Position numbers and translations under genes: made by a program
Part shown: positions 9,001 through 16,594 of the stretch, one piece after another
Layout: every line of letters begins with the position of its first letter
Position numbering within the stretch: position 1 is the stretch's first letter
Notes under the pieces: model-generated
Told to the model about the DNA's origin: nothing
Database searches by the model: none
The model's input: only the letters and a program-made list of their open reading frames with translations
NCBI RefSeq assembly: GCF_019916085.1
Contig: NZ_CP049834.1
Location: 1,936,501 to 2,000,500 of the forward strand
Direction: 5' to 3'
Length of the DNA stretch: 64,000 bases
DNA from: Aquirufa lenticrescens
GTDB lineage: Bacteria > Bacteroidota > Bacteroidia > Cytophagales > Spirosomataceae

Positions 9001-9672
9001 ATTTACGATTTTTTCAGGAGTAATGGCATTCGCTTTGATAATCGGTGAAGTAGCATCTCCAGTTAAATCCCCTGACAATTTGATTTTTCCAGGCAAAATT
9101 TCAGAGGCTAAAGGGACCTCATTTAAAATTACTTTATCGATCTGATTTTTGATTTCGATCCGAATCGTTGCTAAATCAGTTTGGTTCAAAAGGCCCGCAT
9201 CGTTTTGAAAGTCAGATAGTTTAGTGGGAGCACCTTTTACATTAAGGTAATCCACCGACTTAGCATATAGTGCATAAGGGCTGTATTGAAGTAGAGAGCG
9301 ACTTACTTCGGTGAAGGCGGTCGCTGAGGGGAATTTGACCTCGACTTGTAACGTTTTTAATGTATCATTCCAAAGAACCGCATCAAATGAATTAATGGTG
9401 ATTTTAGTTCCTTTGCCAATGATGGTATTAATCAGTCCATACTCATCAGTTTGAGTAGTTTGCATTTCTTGATAATCTAGACGCGTTCCCGAAAGTAGAC
9501 TAAATCTCAATTGTATGGCTTTATTCGCGAGTGGTTGACCACTGTAGTTGTTGCCTGGCATCGGAATAGGATTCGGGTCAAGAATAACCGCTTGGTAATT
9601 GATGCCCGTTTTTTGGCCAAAAGAAAAGAGGGAAATCCCTATAAATAGGATTGTGTAGAATAGTTTATTCAT
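6001..9672 (-). CDS. Giant secreted protein with phage tail-fibre-like repeats
   Basis: A 1223-residue protein with a signal peptide (ends near SFGQ). Residues ~20-140 match the N-terminal region of many Bacteroidota secreted proteins (GINYQAV, YSPYALYAKS). The centre holds nine copies of a unit with the core VGLxNVxNTxD followed by KPISTATQTAL, a motif known from phage tail fibres, spaced by heptad-like LALKADITDL linkers that suggest a trimeric coiled stalk. Two ~200-residue super-repeats carry a GRNYTG, NNGRTFIY, GSTMQG module. The C-terminal ~75 residues look like a small beta domain. I infer a fibrous adhesin or receptor-binding protein. No phage gene is nearby. It is co-transcribed with the FISUMP protein and a beta-barrel gene. 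Confidence 0.75.
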   Translation of the reverse strand: MNKLFYTILFIGISLFSFGQKTGINYQAVILDPNPIPMPGNNYSGQPLANKAIQLRFSLLSGTRLDYQEMQTTQTDEYGLINTIIGKGTKITINSFDAVLWNDTLKTLQVEVKFPSATAFTEVSRSLLQYSPYALYAKSVDYLNVKGAPTKLSDFQNDAGLLNQTDLATIRIEIKNQIDKVILNEVPLASEILPGKIKLSGDLTGDATSPIIKANAITPEKIVNGAIQSSKIRDSSVVDQKIAFGINPAKVGLELVNNTADLDKPISTAMQTALDEKVTRSDLAIKANTSDLDLKAPLASPNFTGSVSGITASMVGLPNVDNTSDVAKPISTATQTALNLKGNVKKVNGVSPDANGNVVITLGRNYTGLYNGGIFITSAPPVDGDVFIVSADPDGANNGRTFIYLNPDWNEITNNIGTTDARYVQLAGSTMQGDLRIPSGKKVSLTDLPTAATDAANKDYVDASKTLDATSLINGKIRLSGDLTGTAASPEIAIGAITNAKIASGISASKVGLGNVDNTSDLAKPISTATQTALDLKSSITSVNLKANTTDLALKADISDVNLKAPIASPTFTGSVSGITATMVGLANVNNTTDIAKPISTATQTALDLKATITDLALKADATDLALKADITDLNLKAPISSPTFTGNVSGITSTMVGLGNVNNTTDLDKPISTATQTALDLKANTTELEAGLATKAGTASPTFTGNVSGITATMVGLGNVNNTSDANKPISTAIQTALDLKGTVKKVNGVSPNAAGEIAISLGRNYTGIYNNGSFTTSSTPVEGDIFIVSGDPTGSNNGRTFIYVSTVWNEITNNIGTTDARYVQLAGSTMQGNLQFPTGKKITLTDLPALSTDAANKAYVDASITVDATTLVNGKIRLAGDLTGTASSPTIASGAITDVKIATGINPTKVGLGNVNNTSDLLKPISTATQTALDTKASTISLALKAPIDAPTFTGTVSGITKTMVGLGNVDNTTDALKPISTATQTALDLKATITALNLKANSTDLALKADITDLNLKAPIASPTFTGSVSGITKAMVGLANVDNTTDLLKPISTATQTALNLKVSLTGIETLTNKTLTAPTLTSPVLGTPASGTATNITGLPLTTGVTGTLAVGNGGTGASTITGILKGNGTSAMTAAVQGTDFSLVREVSDEYTATVGQTAFTLTQTKSSNAVIKLFVNGVRISKTAFSLSGTTFTYIPANNETYTLVAGDRIQIDYFY

Positions 9673-9674
9673 AG

Positions 9675-10340
9675 CTATCGTAGGGGAGAGTATTGAATAC
9701 CAAAACCGAATGAAACTGGATTAATCGCGAACTGACTACCGTCTTTTTGAATAGTATTCAATTGCCAAGCCTCTGAGAAGTAGGCGAAAAGGGCGGTATG
9801 ATCGTTCATTTGTTTTGCGAGCTTAATTTCGCCTCCTAATTGCCATTGAATTCGATCAAATTGCTTATTCCCTTGTAGATTATATACTTTATTTCCCATT
9901 TTTTGGGATCCTAAAACCAATTGATTAATCTGCATTATTCCACTGTAAGAAAGACTCACACCTTTGCCTAAACGTGATTTTATACCTAAGCCTAACTTAA
10001 TTCCCACATAGGTAGAAGAATAAGTAAATGGGATGTTTTGTGTCTCTCCAAAGGAATTAAACTGATTGATAGCAATTCCCACTTGGTAGTTTAGTTTACG
10101 CACAAATGCACTCTTTGTTTTAGCCGAATCGACAAGGCGATCATTTCTAAGAATAGAGAGCTGTAAGCCGGCGTCTGGTTGGAAGGAGTTTTGAGCAATA
10201 CCTGCTGGACTTTGAAATCGGAAACTGGCGGAATTCAAACCTATCTGATAATTCCAATCTTGAGCTGAAAGCTTTGAAATAGGAATTATACAGATAAGTA
10301 GAAAGGTATAGAGAGGGGTTAGGTATTTAATGGTATTCAT
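9675..10340 (-). CDS. Outer-membrane beta-barrel-like protein
   Basis: A 221-residue protein with a signal peptide ending near KLSAQ. The rest is a run of alternating amphipathic strands (for example YQVGIAINQF, YVGIKLGLGIKSRLG, VSLSYSGIMQI) ending in FGFGIQYSPLR, consistent with a small outer-membrane barrel, perhaps of the PorP/SprF type. I do not recognise a named family with certainty. The start at 10340 was preferred to 10358 because it begins directly with the signal peptide. It is first in the operon with the giant repeat protein (2 bp gap) and could be its outer-membrane anchor or export partner, by analogy with SprF-type helpers of giant surface adhesins. Confidence 0.6.
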   Translation of the reverse strand: MNTIKYLTPLYTFLLICIIPISKLSAQDWNYQIGLNSASFRFQSPAGIAQNSFQPDAGLQLSILRNDRLVDSAKTKSAFVRKLNYQVGIAINQFNSFGETQNIPFTYSSTYVGIKLGLGIKSRLGKGVSLSYSGIMQINQLVLGSQKMGNKVYNLQGNKQFDRIQWQLGGEIKLAKQMNDHTALFAYFSEAWQLNTIQKDGSQFAINPVSFGFGIQYSPLR

Positions 10341-10493
10341 TTTTTCGTGGTTAGGCATTTTTTCAAAGGCTAAAGCAAGCTACATAAAAGGTTTTAAATG
10401 CGTTATAACATAAATTATTTGCAAATAGGTAATTCCTTAAAATAGGCATTTGGGGTTAAATTTAGCGCATTTTTTATTGTATTAAGTTGATAA

Positions 10494-10513
10494 ATTATCA
10501 GTAAACTGATAAT
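10494..10513. promoter_or_regulatory. Perfect inverted repeat, possible operator
   Basis: ATTATCAG at 10494-10501 and CTGATAAT at 10506-10513 form a perfect 8-bp inverted repeat with a 4-bp centre, in the 266 bp between the divergent barrel and amino-sugar isomerase genes. It is ~95 bp upstream of the isomerase start and could be an operator for a dimeric repressor or an mRNA hairpin. Nothing else in this AT-rich gap looks like a gene. Confidence 0.4.
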
Positions 10514-10606
10514 CTCATTTTTCGATTAGGATTCCAATTAATTATTTTTAATACACTAAAAATGATCTGTTTTTTATTTGGTAACTTGCTGCTTAAATCT
10601 CGCACA

Positions 10607-11305
10607 ATGAAAATTACCTACCTTGAAAATTATGCTGCTCTGAGTGAAAAAGCAGCCCATTTAATTGCATCAGAAGTAAAGCAAAATCCCGACTTGTTGT
10701 TTTGTGCAGCGACTGGAGGAAGTCCTACGGGGATGTATGCTGAAATGGCGAAGGAAAAAGCGCTTTATTCTCAGATGCAGGTAATTAAAATGGATGAATG
10801 GGGAATTATCCCGCTAAGTCATCCAGATTCGTGTGAAACCTATTTGAAAAAGCATTTATTAGGTCCTTTGGGAATATCAAATGACCGATACACCTCCTTC
10901 GATACAGCTCCTGAAGTAGTTGAATCAGAATGCAAACGCATAAGTAAATTTATTCAAGAGAATGGTCCTTTAGATATCTGTATTTTGGGTCTAGGAAAAA
11001 ATGGACATATTGCATTTAATGAACCTGCGGAAACGTTGAATCCAGATTTTCACAAAGCTATTTTAGCGGAATCTACTATTGCACATGATCCAGCTTTATC
11101 AGCTGGGAATGAACCAGCCTATGGTCTTTGCGTGGGAATGGAAGGTATTATGCAATCGAAGAAAATCATTTTCCTGATTACTGGAAAGGGAAAACAAGAC
11201 GCTGTAAAGCGGATTATGGAACGCAAAATTGGAACCGATTGTCCTGCATCTTTTTTGTGGATGCACCCTAATGTGGAATGCTTAATTGATAATTCGGCCG
11301 TCTAA
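10607..11305 (+). CDS. Glucosamine/galactosamine-6-phosphate isomerase family protein
   Basis: A 232-residue NagB/AgaI-family enzyme. It shows the sugar-phosphate isomerase fold motifs: TGGSPTGMY near the N-terminus, KMDEWG, the catalytic region LGLGKNGHIAFNEPAE, and the final LWMHPNVECLID. Members convert amino-sugar-6-phosphates to keto-hexose phosphates with ammonia release, feeding glycolysis; galactosamine-6-phosphate rather than glucosamine-6-phosphate is plausible because this short form is often so annotated. The start at 10607 begins at the conserved MKITYLEN; an upstream ATG at 10562 would add a non-conserved hydrophobic leader. It overlaps the end of the convergent acyltransferase gene by 4 bp. 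Confidence 0.78.
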   Translation: MKITYLENYAALSEKAAHLIASEVKQNPDLLFCAATGGSPTGMYAEMAKEKALYSQMQVIKMDEWGIIPLSHPDSCETYLKKHLLGPLGISNDRYTSFDTAPEVVESECKRISKFIQENGPLDICILGLGKNGHIAFNEPAETLNPDFHKAILAESTIAHDPALSAGNEPAYGLCVGMEGIMQSKKIIFLITGKGKQDAVKRIMERKIGTDCPASFLWMHPNVECLIDNSAV

Positions 11306-12432
11306 TCCTTGTAGGGATGTCGCTCTATCCAGGTGGTAGCAGGTTCTAGAAGTGGGAAAATCCAGGATAGGTTAGTATGTATCATGCCAAAACGGTGCCG
11401 CATTAGACCCTTTAGTCGTACTGCTTTTGCCCCAATGGAGCTTTTAATTTCAAGGGCAGTTCTCCCCAGAATAATACGTTCAAATCCTTGTATGATACCG
11501 CAATTAATGAGGTCATAAAGCATGTTTAAGTACAGCATTTTTTCGCGCTGTATTTTTTCATCGTATCCAAGGAAATAGGTTTCTAATTCTTTGCCATGCC
11601 GAATGACAGTTGTGAATCCAACTAATTGATTTTTAAGGTAATATCCGCGCAATATAAATTCAGATCCTAGGTGTTTTTTGAAGCTAGAAAAGTGTTTTTT
11701 GGGTAAAATAAAGGTGTTAAATGGGGCATTTTTTGCCACATGCAGGTAGAGATCATAAATCGTTTCTTCTGCCTGCAAAATTTCCTCATAATTCAGCTCT
11801 TTCGTGCTAATTTCAGCTCCTTTTTTACGACAGCGCTTAAATTGATCCCGGTATTTTTTAGATAAGTCTGCCACATAATCTTCTTCCTTTTGCCAAATTG
11901 ATTTTATTTCAAAAACCATATTGGGTTGAGAGCTGAATGGGAAGTCTGTTTGAAAGGCAGGGATTTGAAACGCTTGGATTTGGCTCTCCGTAAAATCTTT
12001 AAATATAGTTAAGTGATTTTTTTTTGGCCAAAATTCAACAACCTCCCGAAGCTTTTCAATCACCTTTGATTCATCCGCATCCGGTAAACAGGTATACGCA
12101 TTTTGACCGCTTAACATGTTGTTTCCAACAAGCAATAATTTGGAGGCAAACTGTTTAAATAAAATATTTCTAAGAGCCGTTTTTATCGCATGATCTCTCT
12201 CTCCAAAACTCGGTAAAAGGGCAAGGTCAATTTCTTGAATTAAAGCCGTAGCCATCAGTTTCTCCCCTTCAAAAATGCCAAGAAATGTATTTAGCATATT
12301 TTCAGGTGATGATTCTTCCAAAATTTGCAAGTAGCATTTCTGTAAAAAAATACAAGATTGAGCTACCTGATCCCAGTTATCGGGTAATTCGGCTGTTTTC
12401 GTGAAAAGTTGATGGGTGTAAATTGTACTCAA
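11302..12432 (-). CDS. FemAB/GNAT-like acyltransferase
   Basis: A 376-residue protein with features of the double-GNAT proteins related to FemAB (peptidogalycan biosynthesis/recognition family): a conserved basic motif SKKYRDQFKRCRKKG near residue 190, then LRGYYLKNQLVGFTTVI and ETYFLGYDEKIQREKMLYLNMLYDLI in the second GNAT half. Such proteins transfer acyl or aminoacyl groups; substrates in Bacteroidota are mostly unknown. It is a single gene with no co-oriented neighbour close by; downstream is the convergent sugar isomerase. The family call is reasonably firm, the reaction is not. Confidence 0.6.
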   Translation of the reverse strand: MSTIYTHQLFTKTAELPDNWDQVAQSCIFLQKCYLQILEESSPENMLNTFLGIFEGEKLMATALIQEIDLALLPSFGERDHAIKTALRNILFKQFASKLLLVGNNMLSGQNAYTCLPDADESKVIEKLREVVEFWPKKNHLTIFKDFTESQIQAFQIPAFQTDFPFSSQPNMVFEIKSIWQKEEDYVADLSKKYRDQFKRCRKKGAEISTKELNYEEILQAEETIYDLYLHVAKNAPFNTFILPKKHFSSFKKHLGSEFILRGYYLKNQLVGFTTVIRHGKELETYFLGYDEKIQREKMLYLNMLYDLINCGIIQGFERIILGRTALEIKSSIGAKAVRLKGLMRHRFGMIHTNLSWIFPLLEPATTWIERHPYKD

Positions 12433-12486
12433 TTGGATCGGTTATTGAGGTTGTAACAAGTAGGAGATAGGAATTGTTCCGTCGTT

Positions 12487-12528
12487 AAGTACAAAGCACA
12501 AAGTACAAAGCAAAAAGTTCAAAGTTGG
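12487..12528. repeat. Heptamer array E (AAGTACA type)
   Basis: Six units in exact 7-bp register: AAGTACA, AAGCACA, AAGTACA, AAGCAAA, AAGTTCA, AAGTTGG. It lies in the upstream region of the acyltransferase gene (which starts at 12432) and before the degenerate tRNA copy. No inverted partner with the same unit was seen in the window. It belongs to the same class of 7-bp-period arrays found at four other places. Confidence 0.8.
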
Positions 12529-12603
12529 AATCCCCTCTGGGGATGATCTCATGAAATTTTTGTCCTCCGGACTCATTCCCTCCGGACTGACGCTTCGCGT
12601 CAT

Positions 12604-12670
12604 GTGGCCCCGCCGGGAATCGAGTCGAGCGCGACCCCGGCCGTCTCTAGCGTTTAGAAGGGGCGCTCGT
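12604..12670 (-). pseudogene. Degenerate partial copy of tRNA-Arg(CCT)
   Basis: The 20 bp at 12604-12623 are identical to the 3' end of the tRNA-Arg gene (12685-12704), and 12 bp at 12646-12657 match its anticodon-stem and variable region (12712-12723). The spacing between the two matches is 15 bp longer than in the real tRNA, and the rest does not fold, so this is a broken copy. The direct repeat of a tRNA 3' end is what an integrated element leaves behind. The region is richer in GC than its surroundings. Confidence 0.6.
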
Positions 12671-12685
12671 CTGCTTCCCTCTGGG

Positions 12686-12757
12686 TGGCCCCGCCGGGAA
12701 TCGAACCCGGATCTAGCGTTTAGGAAACGCCTATTCTATCCGTTGAACTACAGCGCC
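12686..12757 (-). tRNA. tRNA-Arg (anticodon CCT)
   Basis: Read on the minus strand, a cloverleaf forms: acceptor GGCGCTG, D-arm GTTC/GAAT, anticodon stem GGCGT/ACGCT around loop TTCCTAA (anticodon CCT, decoding AGG), and T-arm CCGGG/CCCGG with TTCGATT. CCA is not encoded. The acceptor 3' strand is CGGGGCC, which gives a G-G mismatch at position 4:69 and a G-T pair at 6:67. The 3' 20 nt are duplicated at 12604-12623. It lies between a heptamer array and the degenerate copy. Confidence 0.85.
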
Positions 12758-12760
12758 AAT

Positions 12761-12795
12761 ATCTATAATCTCTACTCTCTTATCTCTACTCTCCC
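12761..12795. repeat. Heptamer array D (ATCTCTA type)
   Basis: Five units in exact 7-bp register: ATCTATA, ATCTCTA, CTCTCTT, ATCTCTA, CTCTCCC. The stop codon of hflX (CTA on this strand, 12786-12788) and its last Glu codon lie inside the array. It shares its vocabulary with the inverted pairs at 37954-38081 and 60654-60758. The purine-rich strand (TAGAGAT) is the one read out of hflX, as in the other arrays that follow a gene end. Confidence 0.85.
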
Positions 12796-14063
12796 TCTGG
12801 ATTATACCCATCACTATGCCCCATCAAGTGGTTACCTTCCAGCCAGTTAGGGAAAATCTGCATGTGCTTATCTTTCAACATGTCCATAATCGTCTCGCGA
12901 AGTTCTGCTAAATTACTGCGTTGTTCTGCTGAGATGAAAACGGTTTTAGGGGTGTTGGTTTTCCAGTGTGTACGTTTTAAAAAGGCCGTTACTCGATCCA
13001 TTTTACTCAATTCTGGTTCGCCGTCTATACCTACTTCGGTTCCTTCAAAGAAAATATCTTCGACAGGGAAAAGGTCGATTTTATTGAAGACTAAGATGGT
13101 GGGTTTATCACCCACACCCATTTCATTTAAGATACCTTGAACGACTTCGATTTGTTCCTCAAAATTCGGGTGGGAAATATCTACCACGTGTAATAAGACA
13201 TCCGCCTCACGTACCTCATCTAAGGTCGATTTGAAGGATTCGATCAAGAGGGTAGGGAGTTTGCGAATGAAACCTACGGTATCCGTTAATAAGAAGGGAA
13301 TACCCTCCCAAACCACTTTGCGGACCGTGGAATCTACTGTGGCAAACAATTTATTTTCAGCGAAAACGTCTGTTTTAGCTAGTTTTTGCATTAAAGTAGA
13401 CTTGCCTACGTTCGTGTAACCAACTAGGGAAACCCGAACCATTCGGTCACGGTTTTTGCGCTGGGTGTAGGATTGTTTGTCAATAGCCTCTAATTTGTCC
13501 TTTAAGAAGGCAATTCGGTCGTTTGCAATACGTCTATCCGTTTCTAATTCCTTTTCACCTGGACCACGCATACCTACGCCACCACGTTGTTTGGAAAGGT
13601 GAGACCACATGCGGGTAAGTCGCGGCAACATGTATTGGTATTGTGCGAGTTCTACTTGGGTGCGGGCTTGAACGGTTTGGGCTCTTTGGGCGAAAATATT
13701 CAAGATCAACAAACTGCGATCGAGAACTTTGACCTCTTTGCCGTATTCCTGAATGTTAAATTCAATGTTGCGGACCTGTGAAGGACTTAGGTCGTCGTCA
13801 AAGATGAGCATGTCCACGTCTTTTTCGATGACGTAAGCCATAATATCTTCAAATTTTCCTTTACCTACATAGGTCTTGTTGTCTGGTTTCGCTAAGTTTT
13901 GGGTAAAACTGTGTAGCGTTATCACACCCGAGGTAGAGGCTAGAAAAGCTAATTCCGCGAGGTATTCGGCCGTTTGTTCGGCGTTTTGCTTTTGGGAGGT
14001 AACTGCGACTAAAACTGCGGTTTCTTGTTCCTCATCCGTACTATGTACTACGTTATTTTTCAT
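12786..14063 (-). CDS. hflX: GTPase HflX
   Basis: A 425-residue HflX. The N-terminal HflX domain (about residues 15-190, with the GxGK-type TYVGKGKFEDI and an RMRGPGEKELE-like segment VGMRGPGEKELETDRR) precedes a G domain with Walker A GYTNVGKST, DTVGF (G3) and NKID (G4). HflX is a ribosome-associated GTPase that splits stalled or heat-damaged 70S ribosomes. It is transcribed away from the atpG terminator as a single gene. Its stop codon is supplied by a heptamer array; the length is normal, so the change affects only the extreme C-terminus. Confidence 0.95.
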   Translation of the reverse strand: MKNNVVHSTDEEQETAVLVAVTSQKQNAEQTAEYLAELAFLASTSGVITLHSFTQNLAKPDNKTYVGKGKFEDIMAYVIEKDVDMLIFDDDLSPSQVRNIEFNIQEYGKEVKVLDRSLLILNIFAQRAQTVQARTQVELAQYQYMLPRLTRMWSHLSKQRGGVGMRGPGEKELETDRRIANDRIAFLKDKLEAIDKQSYTQRKNRDRMVRVSLVGYTNVGKSTLMQKLAKTDVFAENKLFATVDSTVRKVVWEGIPFLLTDTVGFIRKLPTLLIESFKSTLDEVREADVLLHVVDISHPNFEEQIEVVQGILNEMGVGDKPTILVFNKIDLFPVEDIFFEGTEVGIDGEPELSKMDRVTAFLKRTHWKTNTPKTVFISAEQRSNLAELRETIMDMLKDKHMQIFPNWLEGNHLMGHSDGYNPEGE

Positions 14064-14070
14064 TTTAGCT

Positions 14071-14100
14071 AAAAAAAGCCTTTCTGGTAAGAAAGGCTTT
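14071..14100 (-). terminator. Rho-independent terminator after atpG
   Basis: AAAGCCTTTCT (14075-14085) and AGAAAGGCTTT (14090-14100) form an 11-bp stem with a GGTA loop. On the minus strand it is followed by a T run (AAAAAA region at 14071-14077 on the + strand), so it ends the atpA-atpG transcript just before hflX begins. Confidence 0.85.
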
Positions 14101-14122
14101 CTTGTTAGGTAAGCTGTTATAC

Positions 14123-15001
14123 TTATGCGTTTAACGCTTCTGCACCTCCTACGATCTCTAAGATTTCCTTCGTAATGGCTGCTTGACGTGAACGGTTGTA
14201 CTCTAATTTCAATGCTTTAATTAATTCCCCAGCGTTCTCGGTTGCTTTATCCATTGCCGTCATACGAGCACCGTGTTCTGATGAATTAGATTCTAGTAAG
14301 GCACGGAAGATGGATAATTTGATTGACTTTGGAATTAATTCAGAAATAATTTCTTCTTCAGATGGTTCAAAAATGTAATCCACTGAACTTGCCTTTTCAC
14401 CTGATTCTGAGGCTACTAAAGGAAGTAATTGCTCTGTTTGAATGATTTGTGTCGCTACGTTTTTCGAATAGTTGAAAAGAACCTCTACTACATCGAATTG
14501 TTTCTCTGTGAAGGCATTTAAAACCACTTCACCAATCTCGCGAACGTTATTGAAGTTCAATCGAGTGAAGATGTCTGCATGAGCTTCATTCACTTTGTAC
14601 CCACGACGTGATAAATACTCACCCCCTTTTTTACCAAGAGCTAATATCTCTACTTGGCCAGCTGCGTGCAAGTCAGCATATTTTTCTTGTACTAAAGCCA
14701 TGGTCGCTTTACCTACGTTCGCATTGAATGCGCCGCAAAGGCCACGATCAGACGTTACTACGATGATTAATGCATTCTTAATTTCACGCACCTCAGTGAA
14801 AGGATTCTCAGCACCTGCCTCTGTTTGAGCAGAAACGGTTGCGATCATTTCCGCTAATTTCTTAGCATAAGGACGCATTTGGTGTATTGCATCTTGGGCA
14901 CGACGCAACTTCGCTGCCGAAACCATTTTCATGGCTTTGGTGATTTGCTGCGTCGAGTTGACAGATACAATTCTATTTCTTACTTCTTTTAAGGAAGCCA
15001 T
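14123..15001 (-). CDS. atpG: F1Fo ATP synthase gamma subunit
   Basis: A 292-residue gamma subunit, the central rotor shaft of F1. The N-terminal helix MASLKEVRNRIVSVNSTQQITKAMKMVSAAKLRRAQ and the C-terminal helix SEHGARMTAMDKATENAGELI are the classic coiled-coil halves; the Rossmann-like middle has SDRGLCGAFN. It lies 12 bp after atpA and the pair ends at a strong terminator. Length is normal for the family. Confidence 0.97.
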   Translation of the reverse strand: MASLKEVRNRIVSVNSTQQITKAMKMVSAAKLRRAQDAIHQMRPYAKKLAEMIATVSAQTEAGAENPFTEVREIKNALIIVVTSDRGLCGAFNANVGKATMALVQEKYADLHAAGQVEILALGKKGGEYLSRRGYKVNEAHADIFTRLNFNNVREIGEVVLNAFTEKQFDVVEVLFNYSKNVATQIIQTEQLLPLVASESGEKASSVDYIFEPSEEEIISELIPKSIKLSIFRALLESNSSEHGARMTAMDKATENAGELIKALKLEYNRSRQAAITKEILEIVGGAEALNA

Positions 15002-15013
15002 AGTATTCTAATT

Positions 15014-16594
15014 TTATGCTTTGTACTTAGCTGCTACTTCATTACCTACACGCTTCAAGGTAGCGGTTAAGTTGTCATCGTATTTCCCTTGACCTAAAGC
15101 TTCTAACGTAGCTTTTTCTGTCGCACGTAATACTTGAATGAAATCTTGTTCGAATTCACGAACTTTTTCTACTGGCACGTTATCTAAGTTACCAGTTGTC
15201 GCTAAATAAATCATCGCAACTTGCTCCTCTACACGTTGTGGTGCGAACTGAGGTTGCTTTAACATTTCTAAGTTACGGCGACCACGGTCAATCGTTAATT
15301 TAGTCGATGCATCTAAGTCAGATCCGAATTTAGAGAAGGCCTCTAATTCACGGAATTGAGCTTGATCTAATTTTAATGTACCAGCCACCTTCTTCATTGA
15401 CTTGATTTGCGCGTTACCACCCACACGAGATACCGAGATACCTACGTTAATCGCTGGACGAATACCTGCGTTAAACAAGTTTGTTTCTAAGAAGATTTGA
15501 CCATCAGTGATCGAAATTACGTTCGTAGGAATGTAAGCCGAAACGTCACCCGCTTGAGTTTCGATGATCGGAAGAGCTGTTAAGCTACCGCCACCTTTCA
15601 CTAAGTGCTTGATCGATTCTGGTAAGTCGTTCATATTACGCGCGATCTCATCCGAGTTGTTTACTTTCGCTGCACGCTCTAATAAACGAGAGTGAAGGTA
15701 GAAAACGTCACCTGGATACGCCTCACGTCCTGGTGGACGACGTAATAATAAGGAAACTTCACGGTAAGCTACCGCTTGCTTCGATAAGTCATCATAAACG
15801 ACTAAAGCTGGACGACCAGTATCACGGAAGAATTCACCAATCGCTGCACCTGTAAATGGAGCGTAGAATTGCATCGGTGCTGGATCTGCAGCTGTTGCAG
15901 AAACGATAACCGTATAATCCATCGCGCCTGCTTTACGTAAAGTTTGCTCAACCTGCTTCACAGTAGAAGCTTTTTGACCAATCGCTACATAGATACAGAA
16001 AACGGGTTCTCCTTTATCGTAAAATTCTTTTTGATTAATGATAGTATCGATACAAACTGCCGTTTTACCTGTTTGACGGTCACCGATTACTAGCTCACGT
16101 TGACCGCGACCTACTGGGATCATCGCATCGATTGCTTTGATACCTGATTGTAAAGGTTCTGTTACGGGTTGACGGAAGATAACCCCTGGTGCTTTACGCT
16201 CTAGAGGCATCTCGTATAAATCACCTGCGATAGGACCATTTCCGTCGATAGGCTCACCTAACGTGTTCACTACACGGCCTAAAATCCCGTCACCTACTTT
16301 AACAGAGGCAATTAAGTTTGTTCTTTTTACGGTATCCCCCTCCTTAACTGAGCTAGAGTCTCCTAATAATACGGCACCTACATTATCCTCTTCTAAGTTC
16401 AAGGCTAAAGCTTTTAGACCGTTTTCAAATACGATCAACTCACCTGCTTGTACGTTAGATAGGCCGTAAATACGTGCCACACCATCACCCACTTGGAGTA
16501 CGGTACCTACTTCTTCTAGTTCTGCGACAGTTTTAGCTTGGGATAATTGCTCCCTTAAAATTGCTGAAACTTCATCTGGTCTTACTGATGCCAT
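15014..16594 (-). CDS. atpA: F1Fo ATP synthase alpha subunit
   Basis: A 526-residue alpha subunit, the non-catalytic nucleotide-binding subunit of F1. It has Walker A GDRQTGKT (about residue 170), the alpha signature [14 protein letters not shown], and the beta-barrel N-terminal domain with [11 protein letters not shown]. It is the first gene of its transcript: 256 bp of intergenic DNA with a divergent FKBP gene lie upstream, so atpH, atpF, atpE, atpB, atpD and atpC are not in this operon. In many Bacteroidota atpA-atpG follow atpB-E-F-H, so here the cluster seems split. Confidence 0.97.
   Translation of the reverse strand: MASVRPDEVSAILREQLSQAKTVAELEEVGTVLQVGDGVARIYGLSNVQAGELIVFENGLKALALNLEEDNVGAVLLGDSSSVKEGDTVKRTNLIASVKVGDGILGRVVNTLGEPIDGNGPIAGDLYEMPLERKAPGVIFRQPVTEPLQSGIKAIDAMIPVGRGQRELVIGDRQTGKTAVCIDTIINQKEFYDKGEPVFCIYVAIGQKASTVKQVEQTLRKAGAMDYTVIVSATAADPAPMQFYAPFTGAAIGEFFRDTGRPALVVYDDLSKQAVAYREVSLLLRRPPGREAYPGDVFYLHSRLLERAAKVNNSDEIARNMNDLPESIKHLVKGGGSLTALPIIETQAGDVSAYIPTNVISITDGQIFLETNLFNAGIRPAINVGISVSRVGGNAQIKSMKKVAGTLKLDQAQFRELEAFSKFGSDLDASTKLTIDRGRRNLEMLKQPQFAPQRVEEQVAMIYLATTGNLDNVPVEKVREFEQDFIQVLRATEKATLEALGQGKYDDNLTATLKRVGNEVAAKYKA

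Noticed and set aside
6001-9672. Prophage or phage-tail cluster
   Set aside because: Only tail-fibre-type repeats occur; there is no capsid, portal, terminase, baseplate, integrase or lysis gene around, and the protein has a Bacteroidota secretion leader.
12551-12850. Open frame of 99 codons on the + strand across the tRNA region
   Set aside because: It runs through a tRNA gene, its degenerate copy and a heptamer array, so it is not a plausible protein gene.
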